Numbered from the stretch's first letter, positions 25,208 through 34,725 are shown. The stretch: 64,000 bases of DNA from Kribbella antiqua (GCF_004345665.1 NZ_SLWR01000001.1:248001-312000); one strand, 5' to 3'. Notes: a model not told the origin generated them from the sequence alone. Made by a program: numbers and translations.

Positions 25208-25412
25208 GGATGTCGCGCCGCTCGTGGACGGAGGTGTGTGACGTTCTGCTCCGCTGGTTCGCGAAGATCAGCGCCACGCCGAGACCGATCACGCCGGCCG
25301 CCATCAGTACATACCCGACCGCGGTCAGGTCCACTCCGCTGAGCCGATCCGACACGGCGAAGGCCAGAATTCCGCCAACGGCGAGCAGGAATACGGATAC
25401 ACCGATTCCCAT
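25200..25412 (-). CDS. DUF6458 small membrane protein
   Basis: A 70-residue protein with two membrane helices: 'GVSVFLLAVGGILAFAVSD' and 'AVGYVLMAAGVIGLGVALIF', joined by 'RLSGVDLT'. This matches the actinobacterial DUF6458 family, whose role is unknown. ATG 25412 follows AAGGAGG; the longer in-frame start at 25493 is rejected. A good sigma-B/F-type promoter lies 52-76 bp upstream, pointing to stress-induced expression. Confidence 0.82.
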   Translation of the reverse strand: MGIGVSVFLLAVGGILAFAVSDRLSGVDLTAVGYVLMAAGVIGLGVALIFANQRSRTSHTSVHERRDIHE

Positions 25413-25463
25413 GGGAAACCTCCTTACGACCCTCCCCGTTCCGAAATTGCGATTAACGACGCG

Positions 25464-25488
25464 GTACCCACGCAAAACCCGGCAAAAC
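25464..25488 (-). promoter_or_regulatory. Sigma-B/F-type stress promoter upstream of DUF6458
   Basis: On the minus strand GTTT (25488-25485), exactly 15 bases, then GGGTAC (25469-25464). This is a full match to the GTTT-N14-17-GGGTA pattern of actinobacterial SigF/SigB promoters. It drives the DUF6458 gene and possibly the following small gene. The rest of 25413-25627 is relatively AT-rich and shows no gene. Confidence 0.6.
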
Positions 25489-25627
25489 GACAATCTGTAA
25501 CGCTTACTTTCCGCAAGAGCACCGAAGCATTGCGCGACTGTTGAAGCAATCGCTCATTTCAATCAGTCGAATGCCGGTTGAACTCAATTTCCGCATGAAC
25601 GGTCACCCGGCGCAGTCGGCGCCAAGG

Positions 25628-26803
25628 TCAGGACTTCGGCTTCTTCGACTTGCCGGACTTCGACTTGTGCTCCTTCGAGCCCTCTCCGGCCTTCGCCTTG
25701 CCGGGTTTGCCCTGGGTCGACGGCTTCAGCTCGGATGCGGTCGTCGAGCGGGTGCTCGGTGGCTTCGTCGTCGGTACGACGGCCCGCGACGTACTCGGCG
25801 TAGTCGGCACTACCGCCGGAATAGTGGGATTCGGATTCAGCTCGTCCGTGGCCGGCAGATCCATCCCCTGTGTGTCCAGCACAATGCCGAGCGCTGCCGA
25901 CACCGCCAATGCGATGCCGGCTGCAGCACCTGCGAGCACCGGCTTCCGTCGTACCGGCAAAACACTGGTGATCGCGTCGTCGACAGCCACTGGCCGGACG
26001 CCCGAGGCGACTTCATCGGCGGTCGGCCGGGCTGCCGGGTCCTTCGCGAGCATCCACAACGCCAGCGCCTCGACGTCGCCATCGAGCTCTGGCCGCAGCT
26101 CGCTCGGCGGGATCGGTGCACTCTGCACGTGCTGGTACATGAGCGATGCGGGCTGATCGGCCATGAACGGCGGATGCCCCGTGACCAGCTGATAGAGCAC
26201 GCAACCGAGTGCGTAGATGTCTGACGCCGGGCCGGCCGGCTTGCCGCGCGCGCGTTCCGGCGCCAGGTAGGCACTCGTGCCGACGATCTGCCCAGTGGAG
26301 GTCAGCGTCGTCGTGGCGTCGTGAAGGAAGCTGACGATGCCGAAGTCGGCGATCTTCACCGTGCCGTCGTCGGACAACAGCAGGTTGCCGGGCTTGATGT
26401 CGCGGTGGACGATGCCAAGCTGGTGGATCGCGGCCAGCCCGGCCGCGGCCTGCCTGATGATGTGCTCGGCCCGCTCGGGCGAGAACAGGCCTTTGCGCTT
26501 CAACTCATCGGCGACTGTGTTGCCGCCCACCAACTCCATCGCCAGGTAGTAGCCGGCCCCGTGCGTACCGAAGTCGTAGGCAGCAACCACGTGCGGGCTA
26601 CGAATCCTCGCCAGCGCTCGCGCCTCACGCTGAAATCGCTCCGCCGCCGCGAGGGTCTGCGGGACCGGCCTCATCAGTTTGATCGCGAGCTGACGCCCCA
26701 GCCGCTCGTCCGTCGCTCGATGGACCTCCCCCATCCCACCACGACCGATTACCTCGCCGATCCGGTATCGCCCGCCTATCAGAGCGTCATCCGTGGTCCT
26801 CAC
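25628..26803 (-). CDS. Membrane-anchored Ser/Thr protein kinase (PknB-like, no PASTA)
   Basis: A 391-residue Hanks-type kinase. Gly-rich loop 'IGRGGMGEVHRA' near residue 20, catalytic HRDIKPGN near residue 132, DFG near residue 152 and the 'GTSAYLAPERA' activation segment are all present. A single membrane helix follows ('AGAAAGIALAVSAALGIVL'), then a Thr/Pro-rich linker and a Lys/Ser-rich tail ending in KSKSGKSKKPKS, outside the membrane. There are no PASTA repeats. The start is GTG 26803, or TTG 26809; a far upstream start at 27280 would add unconserved Arg-rich sequence. Substrates are unknown. Confidence 0.9.
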   Translation of the reverse strand: MRTTDDALIGGRYRIGEVIGRGGMGEVHRATDERLGRQLAIKLMRPVPQTLAAAERFQREARALARIRSPHVVAAYDFGTHGAGYYLAMELVGGNTVADELKRKGLFSPERAEHIIRQAAAGLAAIHQLGIVHRDIKPGNLLLSDDGTVKIADFGIVSFLHDATTTLTSTGQIVGTSAYLAPERARGKPAGPASDIYALGCVLYQLVTGHPPFMADQPASLMYQHVQSAPIPPSELRPELDGDVEALALWMLAKDPAARPTADEVASGVRPVAVDDAITSVLPVRRKPVLAGAAAGIALAVSAALGIVLDTQGMDLPATDELNPNPTIPAVVPTTPSTSRAVVPTTKPPSTRSTTASELKPSTQGKPGKAKAGEGSKEHKSKSGKSKKPKS

Positions 26804-27340
26804 CGTCAATCGGTACCCGCTCCCCGGCGACGCATGTAACGATTTCCGGTCCGGCCACGATGTGGTGGGTGGAAGCTCCCATGAATTCGCGGAGTCTGTG
26901 GGGGTACCGCAGCAGTAAAGGAGTCTGGTCGCACGTGAGGCCGGGCTTCTCAGGTCTCGGCGTTCCGACCAGCAGCGCCGGGACCGTTCATGTGGTCCGA
27001 TCGCTGTGTGCTGTCGGCCTTCTGGACGGTCCATCGGCGTACCGGCGCGTTCACACACCGCCTGGGAAAGCACAGTCGGAGAACCCAAGGATGTGCGAGA
27101 CAGCACAGCGCCTCGTCGCGCTGCTACGAATGCTCGAGCAAGGGCCGGCCCCGTTCGGCGCCCTCGGCGACGACGCCATGCTCGACGCCTGGTTCGGGCA
27201 CCGGTCACCACTCTTCCGCCCGGCCGATGCGGAACCCGGCCCGGCGGGACACCTGGCGACTTCTGTTTGACGGGTGGCATGGGGCTGGGTACCGGGACCA
27301 GCCATAGCCTGTGGGCTGTACCACGACCCTAGGACGCACC
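26804..27340. other. 537-bp region with no secure gene
   Basis: Between the kinase start and the 27341 gene. It holds the upstream region of the kinase and one weak candidate reading frame (27091-27270). Other frames here have poor codon character. No repeat or RNA structure was recognised. Confidence 0.5.
27091..27270 (+). CDS. Possible small protein
   Basis: A 59-residue frame with good GC third positions, 'CETAQRLVALLRMLEQG', then 'DDAMLDAWFGHRSPLF'. GGAG lies 12 bases upstream of the ATG, too far for a strong site. The same frame extends to 26860, but that part has poor coding character. No family recognised. It may be spurious. Confidence 0.3.
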   Translation: MCETAQRLVALLRMLEQGPAPFGALGDDAMLDAWFGHRSPLFRPADAEPGPAGHLATSV

Positions 27341-27721
27341 ATGAGTGTTTCCATCCTCCGGATCAGTCGCCCGCGTGGCGACGCGCACCTGGTCTGCAGG
27401 TTCGTCCATCAACTCACCGTCCGCTCCGGGGTCCCGGTCAGCGCCCGGCCCTCGGCGACCACCCGTGGTCAGTGGCAGATCGTCTGGTACGACGGCCCGA
27501 CCGTCATCGCCATGCGCCGGCACGCCGCAGAGCTGGGCCGGGCCGTGGTCGGCGTCGATCTCGACACCTTGACGTGGGAACGCACAGCCCGCGTGGTGCG
27601 GCCCGTCGTACAGACAGTTTCCGGGTACGGCGCCTGGGCACCGGCCGTCGAGGAGGTGGCGAACGATGACCGTGAAGCTGAACAAGAAAGCGTTCGACCA
27701 CGCGAAGCGGCTCGTCCGTAA
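27341..27721 (+). CDS. Hypothetical protein
   Basis: A 126-residue protein ('LVCRFVHQLTVRSGVPVSAR', 'GQWQIVWYDGPTVIAMRRHA') with mixed alpha/beta character and no domain I recognise. The ATG at 27341 fits the coding character better than the one at 27311. Its 3' end overlaps the next gene, which has a strong ribosome site inside it, so the two are likely coupled. Confidence 0.5.
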   Translation: MSVSILRISRPRGDAHLVCRFVHQLTVRSGVPVSARPSATTRGQWQIVWYDGPTVIAMRRHAAELGRAVVGVDLDTLTWERTARVVRPVVQTVSGYGAWAPAVEEVANDDREAEQESVRPREAARP

Positions 27722-28019
27722 CGGGCAGACAGCCATGGACGAGCGGGACGACTGGAGTGAGCACGCCCCCACCGCGGACCAGGAGAACGACTACCTGGAC
27801 AAGCACGGCTGGCGCGAGTACGGCGAGTGGTACCTCGGGATCGACACCGAGATGGACGAGGAGACCAAGGGCCACTACAAGTTCCCGTACGGCGACTTCC
27901 GGCGGGTCCACCGCTGCGGCGTGATCAGCGCCGAGTCCCGGGCCGCCCAGAACGACTACGACGACATCACCAAGGCCGTCGAAGAACTCCACGAACTCCT
28001 CGACGGCGACCACGCCTGA
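27666..28019 (+). CDS. Conserved hypothetical acidic protein
   Basis: A 117-residue soluble protein rich in Asp, Glu and Tyr ('YLDKHGWREYGEWYLGIDTE', 'GHYKFPYGDFRRVHRCGVIS'), with a helical C-terminus. GAGGAGG lies upstream of the ATG. I have seen similar proteins annotated only as hypothetical and know no function. It precedes the SNF2-type helicase by ~290 bp, without an obvious gene between. Confidence 0.7.
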   Translation: MTVKLNKKAFDHAKRLVRNGQTAMDERDDWSEHAPTADQENDYLDKHGWREYGEWYLGIDTEMDEETKGHYKFPYGDFRRVHRCGVISAESRAAQNDYDDITKAVEELHELLDGDHA

Positions 28020-28312
28020 GGCCCGTCGCACCCGGCCGTGAGTACTGAGGTGCCCTCGCTGGGCGACTGAGGGTAATATCGAAACGACACCGTACGTCGG
28101 CAACGCCTCTCGCGACGCCGATCGCGCCGCGAGCAGGACTCACAGCCATCCATCAGTGGGCGTCGCCCCGGTGGCGGGTTGTACTGGAATTCCGCATGTC
28201 GACCGCTCGCGGGTGACGGCGCCTTCGGCGCGGCCGCTCGCCGGCCGCGCGATGACGTGCGGGGTTGCGTGCCGCGGCAACAACCTGTCGCGGCAGTTCG
28301 GAGGAGGATTCT

Positions 28313-30445
28313 TTGGCCCAGCGAGGCCGGCGTCGGTCCGACGCCACCCGTAGTGCCACGCCGCCCCAGCGTCGGCGTCGTATTCGCGACGTCGAGGTCG
28401 AGGGCATGATGCCCGTTCTGGCCCGTGCCGTGCGGGAGGTCGAGGGCGCCGTCGAGCGCGGGGCGGTGCGGCCGTCCGTGCGTACCAAGTTCCAGGTCGT
28501 CGCGCTGCTGGTGCGCGAAGAGCGCGCCCGCGTGAACGCGGACAAATCCGCCAGTGACACCCACCGGGCCGAGCAGCTCAGGCGCCTCGACGGGATCGCG
28601 ACGATCCTCGCCAAGACCGCGGCCCGCGAGCCCTCGCTGCTCGCCTTGCTCGCCGAGGACGCCGTGGTGTCCGACGCGGCGGCCGCGCTCAAGCGCCAGA
28701 TGCTGGTCTCCGCCGGCGTCGAACCGCCTGAGGAGCCGGCTCCCAAGGAGCCGCCGGCTGCGGCTCCGACGACCGCGCGTCAGGTCGTGCCGCAGTCGGT
28801 CGTCGCTCGGCAACTCGCCAATCCCTTCCTGGCCCCCGACTTCTCCTCAGCCCCGCCTCGCGACGTACAGCCGCGGCGTTTGGCGGGCTGGGAGCTGATC
28901 ACCCCGTTGCTCAAGTCCTTCGAGTACGCCACGGCGTCATCGACCAAGGCGCTGCCCAAGCCCACCTCCCTGCGCACCGCGAGCGGCGTAGACCTGATGC
29001 TCCATCAGGCGCAACTCGTCGCCGCTACCGCGGCGGGTCATCGGACCTTCCTGCTGGCCGACGAGCCTGGCCTGGGCAAGACCGCTCAGGCGCTCCTCGC
29101 CGCGCAGGCTGCCGACGCTTATCCTCTGCTGGCCGTCGTACCGAACGTCGTGAAGACGAACTGGGCCCGTGAGGCCGGCCTCTGGACTCCGCGAAAGACC
29201 GCCACCGTGATCCACGGCGACGGCGACACGATCGACGGCTTCGCCGACATCGTCGTGGTGAACTACGAGGTGCTCGACCGCCACGTCGGCTGGCTCGGGG
29301 ACCTCGGCTTCCGCGGCATGGTCGTCGACGAGGCGCACTTCATCAAGAACAAGAAGTCCCAGCGATCGCAGAATGTGCTCCGGCTGTCCGAGCGGATCAG
29401 GAGCCGGACCGCGCGTCCCCTGCTGATGGCGCTGACCGGCACTCCGCTGATCAACGACATCGAGGACTTCACGCCGATCTGGGAGTTCCTCGGCTGGATC
29501 GACGAGACGGGACCGCGCGCCGAGCTGATGCAGTCGCTCGAGGAGACCGGCCTGACACCGGCCGACCCCGGCTTCTACGCGGCCGCCCGGGCCCGCGTGA
29601 TCGACCTGGGCGTCGTTCGCCGTCGCAAGGTCGACGTGGCCGCCGACATCCCGGCCCGCCGGATCGCCGACCTGCCCGTCGAGCTCGACGACGCCGCCGG
29701 CCGGTCCATCCGCGAGGCCGAGCGCGAGCTCACCAACCGCCTCGTCGCCCGCTACGAGAGCGCACTCGCGACGCGAACCTCAGGCGACGTCGTCGACGGC
29801 ATCGACCACGAGCTCGTACGACGGGTGGCCGGCTGGGAGCGCTCCGACCCGGACACCGCGAAGACCGGCGAGAACGTGTTCAGCCTGGTCCGTCGCATCG
29901 GCCGGGCGAAGGCGGGTCTGGCTGCCGACTACGCCGCGCAGCTGGCGCACAACGTCGGCAAGGTTGTCTTCTTCGCCCGGCACATCGAGGTGATGGATGC
30001 CGCCGAGAAGCTCTTCGCCGAGCGCGGCATCGCCTACTCCTCGATCCGGGGCGACCAAACCGCGAAGAACCGCCAGAAGAACATCGATGCGTTCGTGAAC
30101 GATCCTGAGGTGTCCATCGCGGTTTGCTCGCTGCTGACAGCCGGCGTGGGTATCAACCTGCAGGTCGCGTCGAACGTCGTACTCGCGGAATTGTCCTGGA
30201 CCAACGCGGAGCAGACGCAGGCCATCGACCGCGTGCACCGCATCGGCCAGGAGGAGCCCGTCACGGCCTGGCGCATCATCGCCGCCCAGACCATTGACAC
30301 CCGGATCGCCGACCTCATCGACGCCAAGGCAGGCCTGGCCGCCAAAGCCCTGGACGGCTCTGACGAGGAGCTCTCGTCCTCCGCCGACCTTCAGCTCGAG
30401 GCCCTGGTCACCCTCCTCACCAACGCTCTCGGAGGCGATGGGTAA
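28313..30445 (+). CDS. SNF2/DEAD-like ATP-dependent helicase
   Basis: A 710-residue SNF2-type ATPase. An N-terminal ~200 residues is helical ('MMPVLARAVREVEGAVERGAVRPSVRTKF' region) and without a known domain. Then come Walker A 'DEPGLGKT' near residue 249, DEAH near 338, the 'LTGTPLIN' motif III and the C-terminal motifs 'GINLQ' and 'AIDRVHRIGQ'. These enzymes remodel or translocate along DNA. The start is TTG 28313, because GGAGGAGG lies 5 bases upstream; the in-frame start at 28265 has no such site. Downstream, the VOC remnant starts within its stop. Confidence 0.88.
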   Translation: MAQRGRRRSDATRSATPPQRRRRIRDVEVEGMMPVLARAVREVEGAVERGAVRPSVRTKFQVVALLVREERARVNADKSASDTHRAEQLRRLDGIATILAKTAAREPSLLALLAEDAVVSDAAAALKRQMLVSAGVEPPEEPAPKEPPAAAPTTARQVVPQSVVARQLANPFLAPDFSSAPPRDVQPRRLAGWELITPLLKSFEYATASSTKALPKPTSLRTASGVDLMLHQAQLVAATAAGHRTFLLADEPGLGKTAQALLAAQAADAYPLLAVVPNVVKTNWAREAGLWTPRKTATVIHGDGDTIDGFADIVVVNYEVLDRHVGWLGDLGFRGMVVDEAHFIKNKKSQRSQNVLRLSERIRSRTARPLLMALTGTPLINDIEDFTPIWEFLGWIDETGPRAELMQSLEETGLTPADPGFYAAARARVIDLGVVRRRKVDVAADIPARRIADLPVELDDAAGRSIREAERELTNRLVARYESALATRTSGDVVDGIDHELVRRVAGWERSDPDTAKTGENVFSLVRRIGRAKAGLAADYAAQLAHNVGKVVFFARHIEVMDAAEKLFAERGIAYSSIRGDQTAKNRQKNIDAFVNDPEVSIAVCSLLTAGVGINLQVASNVVLAELSWTNAEQTQAIDRVHRIGQEEPVTAWRIIAAQTIDTRIADLIDAKAGLAAKALDGSDEELSSSADLQLEALVTLLTNALGGDG

Positions 30446-30956
30446 GCGCTATCCTGCGCAGGGTGATCTACGAACTGAACCACGTGGGTGGGCGCGTCAG
30501 AGACTTAACCACATCGGCTTCATGACCGACGACCTCGACGCGGACTACGCCCGCTTGATCGAACTGGGCTACACCGAGCTCACGGCCCCGAGGACCGCAA
30601 GCAGCGGCCAGGGGCGCCTGGCCTTCATTGCGGACCCGAACGGCGTCCGCGTCGAACTCCTCCAGCGGTCGGAGGACTTCCGGATCCCACCGATCGTCTC
30701 AGGCCCCGTCCGCCACTTCTCGTACGTCGCCCTGGCTGCTCCCGACCTCGAGGCCGCCGTCGAGTTCTATGGCACCCACCTGGGAATGCACTCTGTGCCG
30801 TCCGACTCCCCCACTTTCCGGATCGGCGATGACGCGGTCAAACTCTTGCCCGCAGCAACCACCCCGATCGACCACCTGGCCCTCGCCGCGACCGTCGCCC
30901 GCCCGGACGCCCGAGACCCGGACGGCAACCGCGTGATCTTTCAGGCTCATTCCTAG
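30438..30956 (+). pseudogene. VOC superfamily protein gene with apparent internal deletion and frame break
   Basis: The frame starting at 30438 gives a C-terminal two-thirds of a VOC (glyoxalase-fold) protein: 'LNHIGFMTDDLDADYARLIE', 'FIADPNGVRVELLQ', then a second module 'VRHFSYVALAAPDLEAAVEF'. A different frame just upstream, from GTG 30463, encodes 'VIYELNHVGGRVRDL', the usual first beta-strand of such a protein, and then stops at 30525. The normal ~50 residues between the two halves are absent. This looks like an internal deletion that also changed frame. A shortened protein could still be made from 30438 or 30522. Confidence 0.6.
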
Positions 30957-30974
30957 GAGACGCCGGGGTCGAGG

Positions 30975-30993
30975 CCAGTGTCTTTCCCTGGTG
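30975..30993. promoter_or_regulatory. CCAG-N9-CTGG site, copy 1 (before universal stress protein)
   Basis: CCAG (30975-30978) and CTGG (30988-30991) are separated by 9 bases. Read on the minus strand it begins CACCAGGGA, as do the copies at 34673 and 35204. It lies ~50 bp before the stress-protein start. Confidence 0.4.
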
Positions 30994-31044
30994 TGAGCGT
31001 GAGGCGGCCGCGGGACTGTGGTGACAGCACAGAGGAGGCAACTC

Positions 31045-31929
31045 ATGAGGCTGTTCCGCGGCGCCGCCGTACCTTCGTCGGACACCCGCCCGATCTCGCC
31101 GGCTGGGCCTGACAACGGACCCGTTGTCGTCCTGGTCGACCCGCGTGGCTCCGACGGGGACGCGCTGGAGTGGGCCGCGGCCGAAGCTGCTGCGCGGGCA
31201 TCCGAGTTGCGGATCGTCTACGCGTTCCGGTGGCCGCGGCTGCTCGACCCGCTCGGCAACCCGACAGTCGATCTTCACGTTCGCGAAGCTGCCGAGGCAG
31301 TCGTCACCGCAGCGATCGACCGGGCCCGCCGGATCGCGCCGTCGCTGCGGATCGCGACCACCGTTTACCCGGGTCGGCAGGTCGCGGCCCTGCTCAGCGA
31401 AGCCAGTGCTGGTGCTCTGGTCGTGCTCAGTCACAACACGAAGTCCCTCGAACGAACGCTGGCTCGGCGGTTGGTCCGCCGTACGACGGCGTCGCTGGCG
31501 GTGATCGGATTGTCGACTGCAGGCTCGGTCGGGCCGAATAGAGGGCGAGTGGTCGTCGGCGTTGACGACAATGGCGGGCCGTCGGCGGCGTTGGGATTCG
31601 CGTTCCGCGCGGCACAGCGCCGAGGCATCGGTCTGACCGTCGTACACGCGACGGCGTCGATCGGGCGCGGCGAAGTCGACGAAGTGGTGCGAATCTGGCG
31701 GATGGCTTACCCCGAGGTCGACGTTCGGTTGGAACTCGCTCGGGGTCCGGTCGATGGCGTCGTACTGGCGGAGTCGGTGGCTGCTGCTTTGACCGTGCTT
31801 GGTCCGGATCGTCACGGGGTGCTGCATCGGGCTGTGCGCGGATCGGCGTCGTACAACGTCCTCCGCCTGGCTCGTGGACCAGTGGTCGTCGTCGGACGGT
31901 CTGCGTTGCATCGAGGCGATGGCGGGTGA
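31045..31929 (+). CDS. Universal stress protein with two tandem domains
   Basis: A 294-residue protein. Residues ~25-150 and ~160-290 are two UspA-like domains; the second has 'GRVVVGVDDNGGPSAALGFAF' and the usual ending 'LARGPVVVVGRS'. Two-domain Usp proteins in actinobacteria bind ATP and are induced by stress or hypoxia. The start is ATG 31045, six bases after GAGGAGG; the in-frame start at 31018 is less likely. Upstream, at 30975-30993, lies a CCAG-N9-CTGG-type site shared with two VOC genes. The LAL regulator gene follows at once. Confidence 0.85.
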   Translation: MRLFRGAAVPSSDTRPISPAGPDNGPVVVLVDPRGSDGDALEWAAAEAAARASELRIVYAFRWPRLLDPLGNPTVDLHVREAAEAVVTAAIDRARRIAPSLRIATTVYPGRQVAALLSEASAGALVVLSHNTKSLERTLARRLVRRTTASLAVIGLSTAGSVGPNRGRVVVGVDDNGGPSAALGFAFRAAQRRGIGLTVVHATASIGRGEVDEVVRIWRMAYPEVDVRLELARGPVDGVVLAESVAAALTVLGPDRHGVLHRAVRGSASYNVLRLARGPVVVVGRSALHRGDGG

Positions 31930-31947
31930 AAACCTGACCTGGTGGCG

Positions 31948-34668
31948 ATGGCGGAGCGTGAACTGCGGGGGCGGCGGCGGGAAACCGCTGCACTGGACGG
32001 ACTGATCAGTGCGGCGCGGACGGGCCGGAGTGAGGTGCTCGTTCTTCGCGGCGAGGCCGGTGTCGGCAAGTCGGCGTTGCTCGAGTCGCTGGTGGCACGC
32101 AGTGGTACGTGCCGGATCGCGCGAGCCGTCGGGGTGGAGTCCGAGATGGAGCTCGCGTACGCCGGACTCCATCAGCTCTGCCAGCCGTTCCTGGAGCTGA
32201 CCGACCGCCTTCCGCGCCCGCAGCACGAGGCCCTCGGTACGGCGTTCGGCCAGCAGAGCGGACCTGCGCCGGACCGTTTCCTCGTCGGCCTCGCCGTCCT
32301 CAACCTGCTGTCCGACGCGGCCGCGGAGCAGCCGGTCCTGTGCGTGATCGACGACGCGCAATGGCTCGACCGGATGTCGGCGCGAATCCTCGCGTTCGTC
32401 GCCCGGCGACTGGCGGCCGAGTCGGTGGTCATGGTCTTCGCCGTCCGCGATGGTGAGGACCACGAATTGACCGGACTGGCGGAGCTCGAGATCCGCGGGC
32501 TGGGCGCTGCGGACGCGCGAGCGCTGCTCGATTCGGTGCTACCAGGGCCGGTCGACCCGCGGATCCGGGACCGGATCGTGGCTGAGACTAGGGGCAACCC
32601 GCTGGCCCTGCTCGAGCTACCCCACGCGTGGAGCCTGACCGAACTGGCGGACGGCGTCAGCCCGGGGACGCTGGCCAGCCGGATCGAAGAGGGCTTCGTA
32701 CGACGCCTCGAGGTACTGCCGGCCGACACGCGACGACTCCTGCTCACGGCCGCAGCGGAACCCCTGGGCGACCCGGCTCTGCTCTGGCGTGCGGCGGAGT
32801 TGCTGGAGCTCGGAGCAGACCCCGCTGCAGCAGCGATCGAGTCTGGACTGATCACCTTCGGCCGGCACATCCAGTTCCGGCACCCGATGGTGCGGTCGGC
32901 GGCGTACCGGCTGGCGACACCGCAGGAACGGCAGGCCGTGCACCAGGCGCTGGCTGAGGTGACCGATCCCGACGCCGATCCGGACCGGCGCGCGTGGCAT
33001 CGAGCCCACGCAACTGCCCGGCCCGACGAGGACGTCGCTGCCGAGCTGGAGCGGTCTGCGGTGCGGGCTCAGGCACGCGGTGGCTTCTTCGCGGCGGGCG
33101 AATTCCTGGAGCGTTCGGCGGCGCTGACGCTCGACCCGGACCGCCGGGCCCAGCGGCTGCTGGCCGCGGCTGCAGCGAAGCGCAGTGCGGGCGCGCTCGA
33201 GGCGGCGCTCGAGCTGATCAGTGGGGCGGTGGCCGGACCACCGAACGCGGTCTGCGAGGCCGAGGCCGAGCGGCTCCGTGGAGAGATCGCGTTCGATCAG
33301 GGGCGGGCTCGCGAGGCCGCGCGTACTCTGCTCGGCGCGGCGAGGCTGCTCGACCCACATGATCCGATCCGGGCGCGGGTGACTTATCTGGAGGCGATGT
33401 CGGCGGCGATCTGGGCCAGCGGTCCGGACGCGCCGGGCATCCTGGCGTTCGCCGCAGCCGCGGCTCCTCCTCCGGTCGACTCGAACCCGCCGGCCGACCT
33501 GCTGCTGCAGGCGCTCGCACTGCGGATCACCCGCGGGTATTCCGCTGCCGCACCGGACCTGATCAGGGCACTCGATCACGCCCGCCGAGCGGATATCGGC
33601 GCCGACGACATCGGCAGCTGGCTCTGGCTGTCCGGGAACCGGGTCAGCGGCATCGTCGCCATCGAGGTGTGGGACTTCGACGCCGCTCTCGAGCTCGCCC
33701 TCCGGCAGGACCGGATGGCCCGGGAGACCGGTGCGCTGGTGCAACTCCAGTTCGCCCTCAGCTTCCGCGCCAACCTGCAATGCCTGACCGGCGAGTTGTC
33801 CGCAGTGGCCGGTCTGGTCGACGAGGACCATCAGATCGCGGCGTCGACCGGGAATCCCCGGCTCGCGTACGGTGCTCTGCTGCTCGAGGCCTACCGCGGC
33901 AACGAAGTAGTCGCTCGGCAATTGATCGACGCAACCATCCGGGACGCGACCGAGCACAGCCAGGGCCGGATGGCGGCCTTCGCGACGTACGCGAACTCGG
34001 TCCTGCACAACGGTCTCGGCAAGTACGACGTCGCCCGGGACGCTGCGCTGCAAGTCTTCGAGCAGGACGTCGTCGGGTACGGCGTACTGGTCGTGGCCGA
34101 GCTGGCCGAAGCAGCCTCCAGGACCGGCGACACCAAACTCGTCGAGTCCGCGCTCGCCTGGCTGACCGAGCGCGTCACGACCACGCCGACAGCGTGGGGG
34201 CGCGGGATCGAGGCACGCGTCCGGGCCCTCCTCGGAGCGGACGAAAACGCCTACCTTGTGTCGATCGAGCACTTGAGTCAGACCAGCCTGGCCGTTGAGG
34301 TCGCTCGTGCCCATCTCCTGTACGGCGAGTGGCTGCGGCGCGAAGGTCGTCGCGTGGATGCTCGAGAACAACTGCGGACGGCTCACGAACAGCTGGAGGA
34401 GATGGGACTCGAGGCCTTCGCCGAACGTGCCCGGCACGAGCTGCTCGCAACCGGGGAGACAGTCCGCAAACGTACGCCGGACACGCTCACCGACCTCACT
34501 GCCCAGGAGGCACAGATCGCCGGGCTGGCCCGCGACGGCCTGACCAACGTCGAGATCGGAGCGCAGCTGTACATCAGTCCCCGCACCGTGGAGTGGCACC
34601 TCCGCAAGACGTTCTCCAAGCTCGGCATCAGCTCGCGCCGGCAACTCCGGAGTGCACTGGCCCGCTGA
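31948..34668 (+). CDS. LuxR family transcriptional regulator of the large ATP-binding (LAL) type
   Basis: A 906-residue regulator. Walker A 'GEAGVGKSALLE' is near residue 37 and Walker B 'VLCVIDDAQWLD' near 132, in an AAA-type domain. A long helical TPR-like middle region follows. The C-terminal ~60 residues hold the LuxR helix-turn-helix ('LTAQEAQIAGLARDGLTNVE', then 'ISPRTVEWHLRKTFSKLGIS'). LAL regulators act as ATP-dependent activators of adjacent operons. It starts 18 bases after the stress-protein stop and precedes the VOC genes. A shared site upstream of these genes is a candidate target. Confidence 0.93.
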   Translation: MAERELRGRRRETAALDGLISAARTGRSEVLVLRGEAGVGKSALLESLVARSGTCRIARAVGVESEMELAYAGLHQLCQPFLELTDRLPRPQHEALGTAFGQQSGPAPDRFLVGLAVLNLLSDAAAEQPVLCVIDDAQWLDRMSARILAFVARRLAAESVVMVFAVRDGEDHELTGLAELEIRGLGAADARALLDSVLPGPVDPRIRDRIVAETRGNPLALLELPHAWSLTELADGVSPGTLASRIEEGFVRRLEVLPADTRRLLLTAAAEPLGDPALLWRAAELLELGADPAAAAIESGLITFGRHIQFRHPMVRSAAYRLATPQERQAVHQALAEVTDPDADPDRRAWHRAHATARPDEDVAAELERSAVRAQARGGFFAAGEFLERSAALTLDPDRRAQRLLAAAAAKRSAGALEAALELISGAVAGPPNAVCEAEAERLRGEIAFDQGRAREAARTLLGAARLLDPHDPIRARVTYLEAMSAAIWASGPDAPGILAFAAAAAPPPVDSNPPADLLLQALALRITRGYSAAAPDLIRALDHARRADIGADDIGSWLWLSGNRVSGIVAIEVWDFDAALELALRQDRMARETGALVQLQFALSFRANLQCLTGELSAVAGLVDEDHQIAASTGNPRLAYGALLLEAYRGNEVVARQLIDATIRDATEHSQGRMAAFATYANSVLHNGLGKYDVARDAALQVFEQDVVGYGVLVVAELAEAASRTGDTKLVESALAWLTERVTTTPTAWGRGIEARVRALLGADENAYLVSIEHLSQTSLAVEVARAHLLYGEWLRREGRRVDAREQLRTAHEQLEEMGLEAFAERARHELLATGETVRKRTPDTLTDLTAQEAQIAGLARDGLTNVEIGAQLYISPRTVEWHLRKTFSKLGISSRRQLRSALAR

Positions 34669-34672
34669 GGTG

Positions 34673-34691
34673 CACCAGGGATTTCCACGGG
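34673..34691. promoter_or_regulatory. CCAG-N9-CNGG site, copy 2 (before first VOC gene)
   Basis: CACCAGGGATTTCCACGGG, 35 bp before the VOC start at 34726. It matches the copy at 35204 in 15 of 19 positions; the distal half reads CGGG rather than CTGG. Confidence 0.4.
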
Positions 34692-34725
34692 GGCGACGGC
34701 AGCGACCGGGACGGACGATCGTCAC

